DNA of 64,000 bases from Paracoccus kondratievae (GCF_009301415.1 NZ_CP045072.1:1355001-1419000); one strand, 5' to 3'. Positions 43,316 to 53,315 are shown, counted from the stretch's first letter. Made by a program: numbers and translations. The notes: a model not told the origin generated them from the letters alone.

Positions 43316-46072
43316 ATGCCCATCGTTACAGGAACAGACACCGCAAAGACGCGCCGCCAGCTTCAGGTGGGCTCTCACAGCTACGCCTATTACTCGATCG
43401 AAGCCGCGACACAGGCCGGGCTTGGCGATTTTTCCAGGCTGCCCGCCTCGCTCAAGGTGGTGCTGGAAAACCTGCTGCGTTTTGAGGACGGCGGCCGCAC
43501 GGTCAGCGTCGAGGACATCAAAGCCTTTGCCGAATGGGCGCAAAAAGGCGGCAGGAACCCGCGTGAGATCGCCTATCGTCCGGCACGCGTCCTGATGCAG
43601 GACTTTACCGGCGTTCCGGCCGTGGTGGACCTTGCCGCGATGCGCGATGGCATCAAGGCTCTGGGCGGTGATGCGCAAAAGATCAACCCGCTGAACCCGG
43701 TCGATCTGGTCATCGACCACTCGGTGATGATCGACGAGTTCGGCAACCCCCGCGCCTTCCAGCGCAACGTTGACCTGGAATATGAACGCAACCTTGAGCG
43801 CTATACCTTCCTGAAATGGGGGCAAAAGGCGTTCAACAACTTCCGCGTTGTGCCGCCCGGCACCGGTATCTGCCACCAGGTGAACCTGGAATATCTGGCC
43901 CAGACCGTCTGGACCGACACCGACCAGCAGGGCGCGAACGTCGCCTATCCCGATACTCTGGTCGGCACGGACAGCCACACGACCATGGTCAACGGCCTTG
44001 CCGTTCTGGGCTGGGGCGTCGGCGGGATCGAGGCCGAGGCCGCGATGCTGGGCCAGCCCATCTCGATGCTGATCCCCGAAGTCGTCGGCTTCAAGCTGAC
44101 CGGCAGGATGATGGAAGGCACCACCGCCACCGACCTGGTGCTGAAAGTCGTGGCCATGCTGCGCAAGAAAGGCGTCGTCGGCAAATTCGTCGAATTCTAC
44201 GGCGACGGCCTTGACCACCTGCCGCTGGCCGACCGTGCCACCATCGCCAACATGGCGCCCGAATATGGCGCGACCTGCGGTTTCTTCCCGATCGACAACG
44301 AAACGCTGCGCTACCTGCGCAATACGGGCCGTGACGAAGATCGTATCGCGCTGGTCGAGGCCTATGCCAAACAGAACGGTTTCTGGCGCGGTGCCGATTA
44401 CGAGCCCATCTATACCGACACCCTGCATCTCGACATGGCCGACATCGTTCCGGCGATCTCGGGCCCGAAACGGCCGCAGGACTACACGCCGCTGAACCTT
44501 GCCGCACGCGCTTTCTACAAGACGGTTGCGGAATATCGCGGTGTGGACATGTCCGCCGCCGCCCAAGAGATGGTCGAAGAGGGCGGCGGGGTCATCACCA
44601 ACGGCACGGATGTGCGCAAAACCGTGGCCGTCGAGGGTCAGGATTACACCATCCGCGACGGTTCGGTTGTAATCGCCGCCATCACCTCCTGCACCAACAC
44701 CTCGAACCCCTATGTGATGATCGGTGCCGGTCTGGTCGCCCGCAAGGCGCGTGCGCTTGGCCTGACCCGCAAGCCCTGGGTTAAGACCTCGCTCGCACCG
44801 GGGTCGCAGGTTGTGGCCGAATATCTTGAAGCCGCCGGCCTGCAAGAGGATCTGGACGCCATCGGCTTCAACCTCGTGGGCTTTGGCTGCACCACCTGTA
44901 TCGGCAACTCGGGGCCGCTGGGCGATCCGGCGATCTCGAAAGCGATCAACGACAACGATCTGGTCGCCACCGCCGTCCTGTCGGGCAACCGCAACTTTGA
45001 GGGCCGGATTTCGCCCGATGTGCGCGCCAACTATCTGGCTTCGCCGCCGCTGGTCGTCGCCTATGCCATCGCGGGTGATGTCAACATCAACCTGACCAAG
45101 GACCCGATCGGCCAGACCCCCGAGGGCAAGGATGTCTATCTGAAAGACATCTGGCCGACCACGCAGGAGGTTGCCGAACTGGTCGAGGCGACTGTGACCC
45201 GCGAGGCCTTCCAAAAGAAATATGCCGATGTGTTCAAGGGCGACGAGCGCTGGCAGGGCGTCGAGGTCACCGACAGCGAGACCTATGACTGGCCGCCGAC
45301 CTCGACCTATATCCAGAACCCGCCCTATTTCCGCGGCATGTCGAAAGAGCCGGGCCAGATCACCAATATCGAGGGCGCGCGCGTCCTCGCGATCCTGGGC
45401 GATATGATCACGACCGACCACATCTCGCCCGCAGGTTCGTTCAAGCCCACCACCCCGGCCGGGGAATACCTGCTTGAGCGTCAGGTCCAGCCCAAGGATT
45501 TCAACAGCTACGGTTCGCGCCGCGGCAACCACGAAGTCATGATGCGCGGTACCTTTGCCAACATCCGCATCCGCAACGAGATGCTGGAGGGTGTCGAAGG
45601 CGGCTACACCAAAGGCCCTGATGGTCAGCAGACCTCGATCTTTGACGCCGCCATGGCCTATCAGGCCGAGGGTACGCCGCTGGTCGTCTTTGGTGGCGTG
45701 GAATACGGCGCCGGGTCGTCGCGCGACTGGGCGGCGAAAGGCACCAACCTGCTGGGCATCAAAGCGGTCATCGCTGAAAGCTTTGAGCGCATCCACCGCT
45801 CGAACCTCGTCGGCATGGGCGTCATCCCGCTGGAGTTCACCGAAGGTGAGAACCGCAAGACCCTGAACCTTAAGGGCGACGAGGTCATCACCATCGGCGG
45901 CCTGGAAGGCGACTTCAAACCGCTGTCGCTGGTTCCCTGCACCATCCGCTATGCCGATGGCAGCGAAAAGACCATCCAGCTGAAGGCCCGCGTCGATACC
46001 GAGGTCGAGATCGAATACCTCGAAAACGGCGGTGTGCTGCACTATGTGCTGCGCAACCTCGCCAAGTCCTGA
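43316..46072 (+). CDS. acnA: Aconitate hydratase A
   Basis: TCA-cycle enzyme interconverting citrate and isocitrate through a [4Fe-4S] cluster. It has 918 residues. Cluster cysteines are in ITSCTNTSNPYVM and FGCTTCIGNSGPL. Other family marks are GTDSHTTMVNGLAVLGWGVG, the swivel-domain GGVEYGAGSSRDWAAKG and an N-terminus with SYAYYSI. The start at 43316 has GGGAG upstream and gives the usual length; an in-frame ATG at 43235 is too far upstream. A strong terminator follows. Confidence 0.97.
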   Translation: MPIVTGTDTAKTRRQLQVGSHSYAYYSIEAATQAGLGDFSRLPASLKVVLENLLRFEDGGRTVSVEDIKAFAEWAQKGGRNPREIAYRPARVLMQDFTGVPAVVDLAAMRDGIKALGGDAQKINPLNPVDLVIDHSVMIDEFGNPRAFQRNVDLEYERNLERYTFLKWGQKAFNNFRVVPPGTGICHQVNLEYLAQTVWTDTDQQGANVAYPDTLVGTDSHTTMVNGLAVLGWGVGGIEAEAAMLGQPISMLIPEVVGFKLTGRMMEGTTATDLVLKVVAMLRKKGVVGKFVEFYGDGLDHLPLADRATIANMAPEYGATCGFFPIDNETLRYLRNTGRDEDRIALVEAYAKQNGFWRGADYEPIYTDTLHLDMADIVPAISGPKRPQDYTPLNLAARAFYKTVAEYRGVDMSAAAQEMVEEGGGVITNGTDVRKTVAVEGQDYTIRDGSVVIAAITSCTNTSNPYVMIGAGLVARKARALGLTRKPWVKTSLAPGSQVVAEYLEAAGLQEDLDAIGFNLVGFGCTTCIGNSGPLGDPAISKAINDNDLVATAVLSGNRNFEGRISPDVRANYLASPPLVVAYAIAGDVNINLTKDPIGQTPEGKDVYLKDIWPTTQEVAELVEATVTREAFQKKYADVFKGDERWQGVEVTDSETYDWPPTSTYIQNPPYFRGMSKEPGQITNIEGARVLAILGDMITTDHISPAGSFKPTTPAGEYLLERQVQPKDFNSYGSRRGNHEVMMRGTFANIRIRNEMLEGVEGGYTKGPDGQQTSIFDAAMAYQAEGTPLVVFGGVEYGAGSSRDWAAKGTNLLGIKAVIAESFERIHRSNLVGMGVIPLEFTEGENRKTLNLKGDEVITIGGLEGDFKPLSLVPCTIRYADGSEKTIQLKARVDTEVEIEYLENGGVLHYVLRNLAKS

Positions 46073-46095
46073 GATCTGGACCCGGACAGATAACG

Positions 46096-46122
46096 AAAGG
46101 CCGCCCCCGGGCGGCCTTTTCC
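46096..46122 (+). terminator. Terminator after acnA
   Basis: AAAGGCCGCC and GGGCGGCCTTT form a GC-rich hairpin followed by a T-rich tail. Confidence 0.85.
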
Positions 46123-46148
46123 TTTGTCCGGCCCGGGTTGCGTGCCCC

Positions 46149-46763
46149 CTATTCCTCGGCACAATACCACATGGCCCCACCGGCGGCGGCCGTTCCGATG
46201 ACAAGCGAGCCGACCGCAACCGGGGATGTGGCAAGCCCCGCGGCCGCCGCGCCCGCCGCCTCAAGCGTGCCGACCATCTGCCCCGAGGTCGCGGCAAGAA
46301 TCGTCGCGCCCGGTCGCTGCGTCACCGCATCATAACCGGCCACGGCCAGCGCATTGGCATTACGGAAAGTGGCCTGACGGGCCGAGTTTACCCGCTCGCA
46401 CAGGGTCTTGCGGCATAAGGCGTTACCTTTGCGCGGCCCCTTTTGCGCGCCGATGTAGGTGTCATTTTCCTTGTCCCACAGCAGACAATAGCTGCCGTCA
46501 TCACCCATCTCATTGCGCCGCAGGATCTCGCGCAGCGTGACATAGCCCGGACAGGTGATCCGCCCCCAGCCAGAAAAGTTCTTTTCCAGCCGGCCGACAT
46601 TTTCATGAAACTCGGCATCGCGGACATAATTGATCTCGGTTTTTTCGCCCGCGATCGACGTGTCGCAGGTCCACAGCCGCTCTTCCTTGCCCGGTCGCTC
46701 TTGCGCCGCGCCCGCCGTCGTCACTCCCATCACCCCGACCATAGCCAGAATAAAAGAACGCAT
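46149..46763 (-). CDS. Exported protein of unknown function
   Basis: A 204-residue protein with a clear signal peptide (MRSFILAMVGVMGVTTAGAA, cleavage near GAA-QE) and a C-terminal Ala/Gly-rich hydrophobic stretch (SPVAVGSLVIGTAAAGGAMW). The middle contains several cysteines (CDTSI, CPGYVT, YCLLWD, LCRKTLCERV) that may form disulfides. It may belong to the DUF4453 group of Rhodobacteraceae; that assignment is uncertain. ATG 46763 (GAGG upstream) is preferred to ATG 46775. Confidence 0.7.
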   Translation of the reverse strand: MRSFILAMVGVMGVTTAGAAQERPGKEERLWTCDTSIAGEKTEINYVRDAEFHENVGRLEKNFSGWGRITCPGYVTLREILRRNEMGDDGSYCLLWDKENDTYIGAQKGPRKGNALCRKTLCERVNSARQATFRNANALAVAGYDAVTQRPGATILAATSGQMVGTLEAAGAAAAGLATSPVAVGSLVIGTAAAGGAMWYCAEE

Positions 46764-46887
46764 CCCTTGCCTCATGTCCTTTCTGCGCGCCGCTTTTCCC
46801 GAAAGCACCGCCGCACTGCAAGCCACTTGCTCAGACACAGGCCGGAATGTGAACGGCTGCGTTCATTTTGTTATTGCAGCAGCCCAA

Positions 46888-46918
46888 AAGCAAAAGGCCG
46901 CCCCAAAAGGAGCGGCCC
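46888..46918 (-). terminator. Terminator after rpsD
   Basis: On the minus strand GGCCGCTCC pairs with GGGGCGGCC around TTTT, followed by TTTTGCTTTTGG. Confidence 0.8.
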
Positions 46919-46943
46919 CCGTAAAACTGCGATCCGGAAAGGA

Positions 46944-47564
46944 TCAGTTTTTCGCGTAGAATTCGACGACCAGATTCGGTTCCATCTGCACCGGATAGGG
47001 CACGTCGCCCAGAGCCGGAGTGCGAACGAAGGTCGCGGTCATCTTGTTGTGGTCCACTTCCAGATAGTCCGGAACATCACGCTCGGTCAGGCCAACGGCC
47101 TCCAGCACGATGGTCAGCTGACGCGAACGCTCGCGAACCGAGATCACGTCGCCTTCCTTGACGCGATACGACGGGATGTTCACGCGGCGGCCGTTCACCT
47201 CGACATGGCCGTGGTTCACGAACTGACGGGCAGCAAAGACGGTCGGCACGAATTTGGCGCGATAAACGACGGCGTCCAGACGGCGCTCCAGCAGGCCGAT
47301 CAGGTTTTCACCGGTGTCGCCGCGCACACGCTCGGCTTCGGAATAGATGCGGCGGAACTGCTTTTCGGTCAGGTCGCCGTAATAGCCTTTGAGCTTCTGC
47401 TTGGCGCGCAGCTGGGTGCCGAAATCCGACAGTTTGCCCTTGCGGCGCTGGCCGTGCTGGCCCGGGCCGTATTCGCGCTTGTTAAGCGGCGACTTGGCGC
47501 GGCCCCAGATGTTTTCGCCCATGCGGCGGTCGATCTTGTACTTGGCAGCGGTGCGTTTGGTCAT
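46944..47564 (-). CDS. rpsD: 30S ribosomal protein S4
   Basis: Primary 16S rRNA-binding protein and small-subunit nucleator, 206 residues. The N-terminus [20 protein letters not shown] is of the alphaproteobacterial type. The S4 RNA-binding domain lies at [20 protein letters not shown] and [20 protein letters not shown]. It is a stand-alone gene here, outside the ribosomal operon, as usual in this class. The start at 47564 fits the family; the longer in-frame start is rejected. Confidence 0.97.
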   Translation of the reverse strand: MTKRTAAKYKIDRRMGENIWGRAKSPLNKREYGPGQHGQRRKGKLSDFGTQLRAKQKLKGYYGDLTEKQFRRIYSEAERVRGDTGENLIGLLERRLDAVVYRAKFVPTVFAARQFVNHGHVEVNGRRVNIPSYRVKEGDVISVRERSRQLTIVLEAVGLTERDVPDYLEVDHNKMTATFVRTPALGDVPYPVQMEPNLVVEFYAKN

Positions 47565-47776
47565 CGCTGATCTCCTTCGTGTTATCAGTTTCGAAGGGCG
47601 TTGTCCTTTGGCCAAGCATCTTGCGATCCAGGGCCCGACAGGGTTCCCCTTGCGGGGTCCACCAACACCAATGAAGCGGCGCTTATAGCCGCACTGTTGC
47701 CGGTGTCAAGCGCCCGGGCCCCTTGAGTGGCGGCAAGCTTGTACTTAAATGAATGGCAGCGAACAAGGAATGTGCG

Positions 47777-48148
47777 ATGTTCTCGATCCCCGGCAAATCC
47801 CCCGTGACCATCACCCCGGCGGCTGAACGCCAGATTGCCCGGCTTATGGCCCAGAAATCGGCCCGCGGCCTGAGGATCGGGCTGAAAAAGGGTGGCTGCG
47901 CAGGCATGGAATACACCATGGAACTGGCCGAGAACGCTTCGCCCGGCGATGAGGTTGTTGAACAGGGCGAAGCGCGGGTCATGATCGCGCCCACCGCACA
48001 GATGTTTCTGTTCGGAACCGAGATCGACTATGAAACCAGCCTGCTCGAATCCGGCTTCAAGTTTCGTAACCCGAATGTCACCGACAGTTGCGGCTGTGGC
48101 GAATCGGTAAGCTTCGCCCCGCTCGAAGGTTCGCGGGCGAAAGCCTAG
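47777..48148 (+). CDS. A-type Fe-S cluster carrier (HesB/IscA family)
   Basis: A 123-residue Fe-S assembly factor that accepts and delivers clusters. The three ligand cysteines are present: GGCAGMEY in the middle and [10 protein letters not shown] at the C-terminus. The spacing is the normal C-x(~60)-C-x-C. Whether it is ErpA-, IscA- or SufA-like cannot be decided from sequence alone; there are no suf or isc genes nearby. ATG 47777 with AAGGA upstream is preferred to ATG 47753. Confidence 0.9.
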   Translation: MFSIPGKSPVTITPAAERQIARLMAQKSARGLRIGLKKGGCAGMEYTMELAENASPGDEVVEQGEARVMIAPTAQMFLFGTEIDYETSLLESGFKFRNPNVTDSCGCGESVSFAPLEGSRAKA

Positions 48149-48249
48149 ACCTTTCGCCGCAGGTTCGTGTTCCGTACCCTCCTGCCGTCTTGATCGCGCG
48201 ACGCGCGCGGCCTAATCCCCTGTCGGAAGCTGATAAGGGAGAGAGGCTG

Positions 48250-48993
48250 ATGGCCCCGCGCAAACTTGCCGCCGGAAACTGGAAAATGAACGGAACCCTG
48301 GCCTCGCTGGCCGAGATCGACCAGCTGCTGGCCGATCACCCCCGGCCGGGCTGCGATGTGCTGATCTGCCCGCCCGCGACACTGGTCCATGCGCTGGCAG
48401 GTCGCGTTGAGGGCAAGATCGCGGTCGGCGGTCAGGACTGCCACGCCAAGACCTCGGGCGCCCATACCGGCGACATCGCCGCAGCCCAGCTGAGGGACGC
48501 AGGCGCAAGCCATGTCATTCTTGGCCATTCCGAGCGGCGCACCGATCATGGCGAAACCGACGCTGATGTCGCGGCGAAATCCGTCGCAGCCTATGAGGCC
48601 GGGCTTGTCGCGGTGATCTGCGTCGGTGAGACCGAGGCACAGCGTGACGCGGGCGAGACGCTGGATGTAATCTCGACCCAGCTTGCAGGCTCGATCCCCG
48701 AGAGTGCGACGGCCGCCAATACTGTTATCGCTTATGAACCGGTCTGGGCCATCGGCACCGGCCGCACCCCGACCAGCGAGCAGATCGCCGAGGTCCACGC
48801 CCTGATACGCGACCGCCTTGCCGCCCGCTTTGCCGACGGGGCCGATTTTGCGCTGCTCTATGGCGGCTCGGTCAAACCCGGAAACGCGGCCGAGATCTTT
48901 GCCATTCCCCATGTGAACGGTGCTCTGGTCGGCGGCGCCAGCCTCAGGGCGGCCGATTTCGGCCCGATCATCTCGGCACTTTCCGCAGCGTAA
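48250..48993 (+). CDS. tpiA: Triosephosphate isomerase
   Basis: Interconverts dihydroxyacetone phosphate and glyceraldehyde-3-phosphate. It has 247 residues. Active-site residues are in GNWKMNG (Lys), ILGHSERR (His) and [10 protein letters not shown] (catalytic Glu), with phosphate-binding [21 protein letters not shown] precedes the ATG at 48250. It lies 101 bases after the Fe-S carrier gene and is followed by a terminator. Confidence 0.97.
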   Translation: MAPRKLAAGNWKMNGTLASLAEIDQLLADHPRPGCDVLICPPATLVHALAGRVEGKIAVGGQDCHAKTSGAHTGDIAAAQLRDAGASHVILGHSERRTDHGETDADVAAKSVAAYEAGLVAVICVGETEAQRDAGETLDVISTQLAGSIPESATAANTVIAYEPVWAIGTGRTPTSEQIAEVHALIRDRLAARFADGADFALLYGGSVKPGNAAEIFAIPHVNGALVGGASLRAADFGPIISALSAA

Positions 48994-49006
48994 TTCGCCA
49001 GACAGG

Positions 49007-49054
49007 AACGCCATTCCATCCGGCAGCCCCGGTTTGGAATGGCGTTACCCTTTT
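49007..49054 (+). terminator. Terminator after tpiA
   Basis: AACGCCATTCC (49007-49017) and GGAATGGCGTT (49036-49046) form a long stem followed by ACCCTTTT. Confidence 0.8.
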
Positions 49055-49125
49055 CGGGGGTCCCTGCCCCTTGCCAACCCGGCCGTGTCGGGCATAGGTC
49101 TCGCCTGACATTCAAGGCAGGGGCA

Positions 49126-50172
49126 ATGACAGAGCCGGCAATTTCCTTTCAGGGCGTGACGCGCCGCTATCCGCAAAAGGGCGATAGCGAAGTGGTGGCC
49201 CTGCACGACATCTGGCTGGACGTACCGAAAGGCGCAATCACCGGCATCATCGGCCGTTCCGGGGCCGGGAAATCGACGCTGTTGCGCATGGTGAATGGGC
49301 TTGAGCGCCCCAGCACCGGCAAGGTGATCGTGAACGACCACGATGTAGGCGCGGCCTCGACCGCCAGCCTGCGCCGCATCCGGCGCGAGGTTGGCATGAT
49401 CTTTCAGCACTTCAACCTGCTCGCCAGCCGTACTGTGGCCGAGAACATCGCCCTGCCGCTGGAGATCGCGGGCGAGGACAGCGGTAAGATCGCCCCCCGC
49501 GTCACCGAGCTGATCGAGCGCGTCGGCCTGACCGAGCAGGCCGACCGTTATCCGGCCGAACTTTCGGGCGGGCAGAAACAGCGGGTCGGGATCGCCCGGG
49601 CGCTTGCGACCGGGCCGCGCGTCCTGTTGTCGGACGAGGCGACCTCGGCGCTGGACCCTGACACGACGCGGCAGGTGCTTGAGCTGCTGCACAGCATCAA
49701 CCGTGAACTGGGTCTGACCATCCTGCTTATCACCCATGAAATGGCGGTGGTGCGCGATATCTGCACTCAGGTCGCGGTGATCGAGGCCGGTCGCATCGTC
49801 GAGGCCGGAGATACCTATGAGGTCTTTTCGAAACCTGCCCATCCGACCACGCGTTCGTTTCTGACCGGTGTAACGGGCGTAGCGGTACCGCAGTTTGTCG
49901 CCCATCGCATGCAAGAGACCCCGCCCTCTCCGACAGCCGAGGCGGTGGTCCAGATCACCTTTATCGGCAACCATGCCACTGACCCGATGCTGGCGCGGCT
50001 GACCTCAGAGCGGGGCGTCAGCGTCAACATCCTTGCCGGAGCCATCGAAGAGATCGGGACCAAACCCTTTGGCAGCCTGATCGTTGCCCTGCCTGCCCCG
50101 CGGCTGGAGGAATCGCGCCGCTTTCTGGAAGAACACGGCCTGCTGACCGAGGTGCTTGGCTATGTCGGCTAA
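49126..50172 (+). CDS. metN: Methionine ABC transporter ATP-binding protein
   Basis: ATPase of the D-/L-methionine importer, 348 residues. Walker A GRSGAGKST is near residue 45. The signature LSGGQKQRVGIARAL and Walker B VLLSDEATSALD follow, and the C-terminal ~75 residues form the NIL domain that senses intracellular methionine (QITFIGNHATDPMLARLTSE). The start at 49126 follows GGCAGGGG. It overlaps metI by 11 bases, forming a metNIQ operon. No SAM riboswitch could be recognised in the 70 bases of leader after the tpiA terminator. Confidence 0.94.
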   Translation: MTEPAISFQGVTRRYPQKGDSEVVALHDIWLDVPKGAITGIIGRSGAGKSTLLRMVNGLERPSTGKVIVNDHDVGAASTASLRRIRREVGMIFQHFNLLASRTVAENIALPLEIAGEDSGKIAPRVTELIERVGLTEQADRYPAELSGGQKQRVGIARALATGPRVLLSDEATSALDPDTTRQVLELLHSINRELGLTILLITHEMAVVRDICTQVAVIEAGRIVEAGDTYEVFSKPAHPTTRSFLTGVTGVAVPQFVAHRMQETPPSPTAEAVVQITFIGNHATDPMLARLTSERGVSVNILAGAIEEIGTKPFGSLIVALPAPRLEESRRFLEEHGLLTEVLGYVG

Positions 50173-50836
50173 CCTGATCCCCATTCTGTGGCAGGCAACG
50201 CTGCAGACGCTTTACATGGTGACCACGTCCACGCTGATCGGCACGCTGATCGGCCTGCCGCTGGGGGTGTTTCTGGCCACCTCGCGCCGGGGCGAGTTGC
50301 TGTCTGCGCCATGGCTGAACTCTCTGCTGGGGCTGATCGTCAACGCCGCACGCTCAACCCCCTTTATCATCCTGGTGGTGGCGATCACTCCGCTGACGCA
50401 ATTGATCGCCGGCACTTCGATCGGCACCACTGCCTCCATCGTGCCGCTGACCATTGCCGCCGCGCCTTTTATCGCCCGCCTGATCGAGACCGCCATCCGC
50501 GAAATCGATGCCGGCCTGATCGAGGCCGCGCGCGCCATGGGCGCAACCCCGGTCCAGATCATTCGCAAGGTCCTGATCCCCGAGGCACTGCCCGGCATCA
50601 TCCTGGGGCTTACCCTCGCCGTGGTCAGCCTGATTGGCTATTCGGCCATGGTCGGCGCGGTCGGCGGCAAAGGTCTGGGCGATCTGGGCATCCGCTACGG
50701 CTATCAGCGTTTCATGCCCGAGGTGATGCTGACCGTCGTGATCATCCTGATCGTGCTGGTGCAACTGGTGCAATCCGTCGGCGAATGGATCGCCTCCCGT
50801 TTCGACAAACGTGCCCCCCGCAACCGGGGCCGATAA
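50162..50836 (+). CDS. metI: Methionine ABC transporter permease
   Basis: Inner-membrane permease of 224 residues with five to six hydrophobic segments (LYMVTTSTLIGTLIGLPLGV, IILVVAITPLTQLI, LTLAVVSLIGYSAMVGAV, VVIILIVLVQLVQSV). The EAA loop EAARAMGATPVQIIRKVLIP contacts MetN. ATG 50162 lies inside the end of metN, a common operon overlap. metQ follows 16 bases downstream. Confidence 0.94.
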   Translation: MSANLIPILWQATLQTLYMVTTSTLIGTLIGLPLGVFLATSRRGELLSAPWLNSLLGLIVNAARSTPFIILVVAITPLTQLIAGTSIGTTASIVPLTIAAAPFIARLIETAIREIDAGLIEAARAMGATPVQIIRKVLIPEALPGIILGLTLAVVSLIGYSAMVGAVGGKGLGDLGIRYGYQRFMPEVMLTVVIILIVLVQLVQSVGEWIASRFDKRAPRNRGR

Positions 50837-50852
50837 CCTGAAAGGACATCCA

Positions 50853-51635
50853 ATGCGCATTTTCCGCCTTGCCGCCCTGACTTCGGCGCTGGCCCTTTCG
50901 GCCGCCATGGCCGTGGCCGAAGAAATCAAGGTCGGCGTTTCCCCCGGCGAACATGGCGAGATCATGGAAGAGGTCGCCAAGATCGCCGAGGCCAAGGGCC
51001 TGACCATCGACATCATCGAATTCACCGATTACGTCGTGCCAAACCAGGCGCTGGCCGATGGCGATCTGCAGGCCAACAGCTTCCAGCACCAGCCCTATCT
51101 GGACAACCAGATCAAGGACCGCGGCTTTGATCTGGTCGCGATCGGCAAAACCATCACCACCCCGATGGGCGCCTATTCCGAAAAGCTGAAGTCGCTGGAC
51201 GAGCTGGCCGAAGGCGCGCAGGTCGCGATCCCGAACGACCCGACCAACGGCGGCCGCGCATTGCTGCTTTTGCAGGACAAGGGCGTGATCAAACTGGCCG
51301 ACGGTACTGGCCTGACCCCCTCGCCTCTGGACGTGACCGAGAACCCCAAGAACCTGAAGTTCATGGAGCTTGACGCCGCCCAACTACCCCGCGCGCTGGC
51401 CGATGTCGATATCGCCATCATCAACACCAACTATGCGCTGGACGCCGGGCTGAACCCCAATGAGGACGCCATCGCCATGGAAAAGGCAGACAGCCCCTAT
51501 GCCAACATCATCGTGGTCCGCAAAGGCGATGAAGAAGCGCCCTGGGCCAAGCAACTGGTCGAAGCCTATCACGACCCGGCGGTGAAGAAATTCATCGAAG
51601 AGAGATATCAGGGCGCGGTGATCCCGGCCTGGTAA
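50853..51635 (+). CDS. metQ: Methionine-binding protein MetQ
   Basis: Periplasmic substrate-binding protein of the NlpA/MetQ family, 260 residues. A signal peptide (MRIFRLAALTSALALSAAMA) is cut near AVA-EE. There is no lipobox cysteine, so unlike E. coli MetQ it appears to be a free periplasmic protein rather than a lipoprotein. Family blocks: IEFTDYVVPNQALADGDL, ANSFQHQPYL, and VAIPNDPTNGGRALLLLQ. A good ribosome-binding site (AAAGGA) lies upstream. A terminator follows shared with the next, convergent gene. Confidence 0.94.
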   Translation: MRIFRLAALTSALALSAAMAVAEEIKVGVSPGEHGEIMEEVAKIAEAKGLTIDIIEFTDYVVPNQALADGDLQANSFQHQPYLDNQIKDRGFDLVAIGKTITTPMGAYSEKLKSLDELAEGAQVAIPNDPTNGGRALLLLQDKGVIKLADGTGLTPSPLDVTENPKNLKFMELDAAQLPRALADVDIAIINTNYALDAGLNPNEDAIAMEKADSPYANIIVVRKGDEEAPWAKQLVEAYHDPAVKKFIEERYQGAVIPAW

Positions 51636-51678
51636 GGTAGTCGCCCTCTGCAAACCAGCAGGGACAGGGCCCCGATCA

Positions 51679-51711
51679 GAAAATGCCCCGCCGTTCTGGC
51701 GGGGCATTTTT
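51679..51711. terminator. Bidirectional terminator between metQ and the CoA-transferase gene
   Basis: AAATGCCCCGCC (51681-51692) and GGCGGGGCATTT (51698-51709), flanked by A/T-rich tails on both sides. Confidence 0.88.
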
Positions 51712-53213
51712 CATTCGGGCTTCATGCTGCCAGTACGGCGCAAGCGGTCGTGCCAGCTGAGTGCCTCTTCGATCACATGGGGGGTATGACCACCGCGCGC
51801 CAGCGCCCGGGCGTAATAATCCTCAAGCCCGTCGCGCCATTCGGGGGCCACGCAGTTTTGCAGGATCACCCGCGCCCGTTCACGCGGTGCAAGGCCGCGC
51901 AGATCCGCAAGCCCCTGCTCGGTCACCAGAATATCCACATCATGTTCGCTATGATCGACATGCGAGACCATGGGCACCACAGATGAGACATTCCCGCCCC
52001 TGGCCGTCGATTTGGTGACAAAGACCGACAGGAAAGCGTTGCGCGCGAAATCGCCCGAGCCACCGATGCCATTCATCATTTGCGTCCCCATTACATGGGT
52101 CGAGTTCACGTTGCCATAAATGTCGAACTCAAGTGCGGTATTGATGCAAATCAGGCCAAGGCGGCGGACGACCTCGGGGTGGTTCGAAATCTCTTGCGGG
52201 CGCAACACCAGCCGGGGTTTGAATTCATGGAAGCGCCCCATCACGTCACGGTATTTCGGCGCAGACAATGTGATCGACGATCCCGAGGCAAAAACCATCT
52301 TGCCCGCATCCATCAGGTCAAAGGTCGAGTCCTGCAAGACCTCGCTATACATCGTCAGATCATGGAACGGGCTGTCGATGAACCCATGCAGGACCGCATT
52401 CGCGATTGTCCCAATACCAGCCTGCAACGGATGCAGGTGGCCAGGCAGCCGGGATTGCGCGACCTCGTTTTTCAGAAATTCGGTCAGGTGACCGGCGATG
52501 GCGCGCGTCTCGTCATCCGGGTCATGGATGGTCGAAGAGGAGTCAAGCTTGGTCGAAATCACGATGGCCGCGATACGGTCGGACGGCACCGGGATGAAGG
52601 GAAATCCGACACGGCTTTCGGGCGTCACGACCGGAATCGGGGTGCGGCTGGGCCGGTAGGTCGGGATATAGATGTCATGCAGCCCCTCCAGCGCCTCGGA
52701 CTGGCTAAGGTTGATCTCGACGATCACCTTTTCAGCAAGCAAGGCGAAACTGGCCGAGTTCCCGACCGAAGTGGTGGGCACGATGCCACCGCTTTCGGTA
52801 ATCGCGACGGCCTCGACAATGGCGATATCGACCGGGGGCAACTGACAGGTACGCAGCTGCTCGACCGTTTCCGAGAGGTGCTGATCAACATACATGACCT
52901 CACCGGTATTGATCGCGCGGCGCAGACCCGGGTCGGACATAAAGGGAATGCGGCGGGACAGGACTTTTGCCTCGGCCAGCGTCTTGTCCAGGTCATTGCC
53001 AAGCGACGCACCGGTCATCAGCGTCACTTTCAGCGGCTCGGCCTTGGCGCGTTCGGCCAGCGCCATGGGCACAGCCTTAGCCTCGCCCGCGCGGGTAAAG
53101 CCCGACATGCCCAGCACCATTCCGTCACGGATCAGGCTTGCCGCCTGTTCGGCACTGACCACGCGGTCCAGCAGCCCCTTGTGACGAATGCGGCCAAGAT
53201 AGTCCTGGGTCAT
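51711..53213 (-). CDS. Acetyl-CoA hydrolase/acetate (succinate) CoA-transferase
   Basis: A 500-residue member of the acetyl-CoA hydrolase/transferase family (class I), related to acetate:succinate and propionyl-CoA:succinate CoA-transferases. Blocks include GMSGFTRAGEAKAVPMAL, INTALEFDIYGNVNST (catalytic-Glu region) and MNGIGGSGDFARNAFLSV (oxyanion and CoA-binding Gly). It would act in acetate or propionate metabolism. ATG 53213 is preferred to a longer in-frame start. It lies downstream of the DoxX gene, separated by a terminator. Confidence 0.9.
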   Translation of the reverse strand: MTQDYLGRIRHKGLLDRVVSAEQAASLIRDGMVLGMSGFTRAGEAKAVPMALAERAKAEPLKVTLMTGASLGNDLDKTLAEAKVLSRRIPFMSDPGLRRAINTGEVMYVDQHLSETVEQLRTCQLPPVDIAIVEAVAITESGGIVPTTSVGNSASFALLAEKVIVEINLSQSEALEGLHDIYIPTYRPSRTPIPVVTPESRVGFPFIPVPSDRIAAIVISTKLDSSSTIHDPDDETRAIAGHLTEFLKNEVAQSRLPGHLHPLQAGIGTIANAVLHGFIDSPFHDLTMYSEVLQDSTFDLMDAGKMVFASGSSITLSAPKYRDVMGRFHEFKPRLVLRPQEISNHPEVVRRLGLICINTALEFDIYGNVNSTHVMGTQMMNGIGGSGDFARNAFLSVFVTKSTARGGNVSSVVPMVSHVDHSEHDVDILVTEQGLADLRGLAPRERARVILQNCVAPEWRDGLEDYYARALARGGHTPHVIEEALSWHDRLRRTGSMKPE

Positions 53214-53285
53214 GACAGCCTCCCTGATCGTGACGGGATGATTAGGGACAAAGCGCGACAGTGACAAATCAATCCAGCCATGCAT

Positions 53286-53315
53286 GCAAGGAAAGGCCGG
53301 CCCAAGGGCCGGCCT
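53286..53315 (-). terminator. Terminator after the DoxX gene
   Basis: AGGCCGGCCC and GGGCCGGCCT, with a TTTCCTT tail on the minus strand. Confidence 0.7.

Noticed and set aside
43148-46297. Very long open frame antisense to acnA (over 1000 codons)
   Set aside because: It lies wholly opposite the clearly conserved aconitase gene, is His/Arg/Gly-rich without motifs, and is a by-product of GC-rich codon positions.
49055-49125. SAM riboswitch before metNIQ
   Set aside because: Only the tpiA terminator and short GC-rich sequence precede metN; no aptamer-like core.
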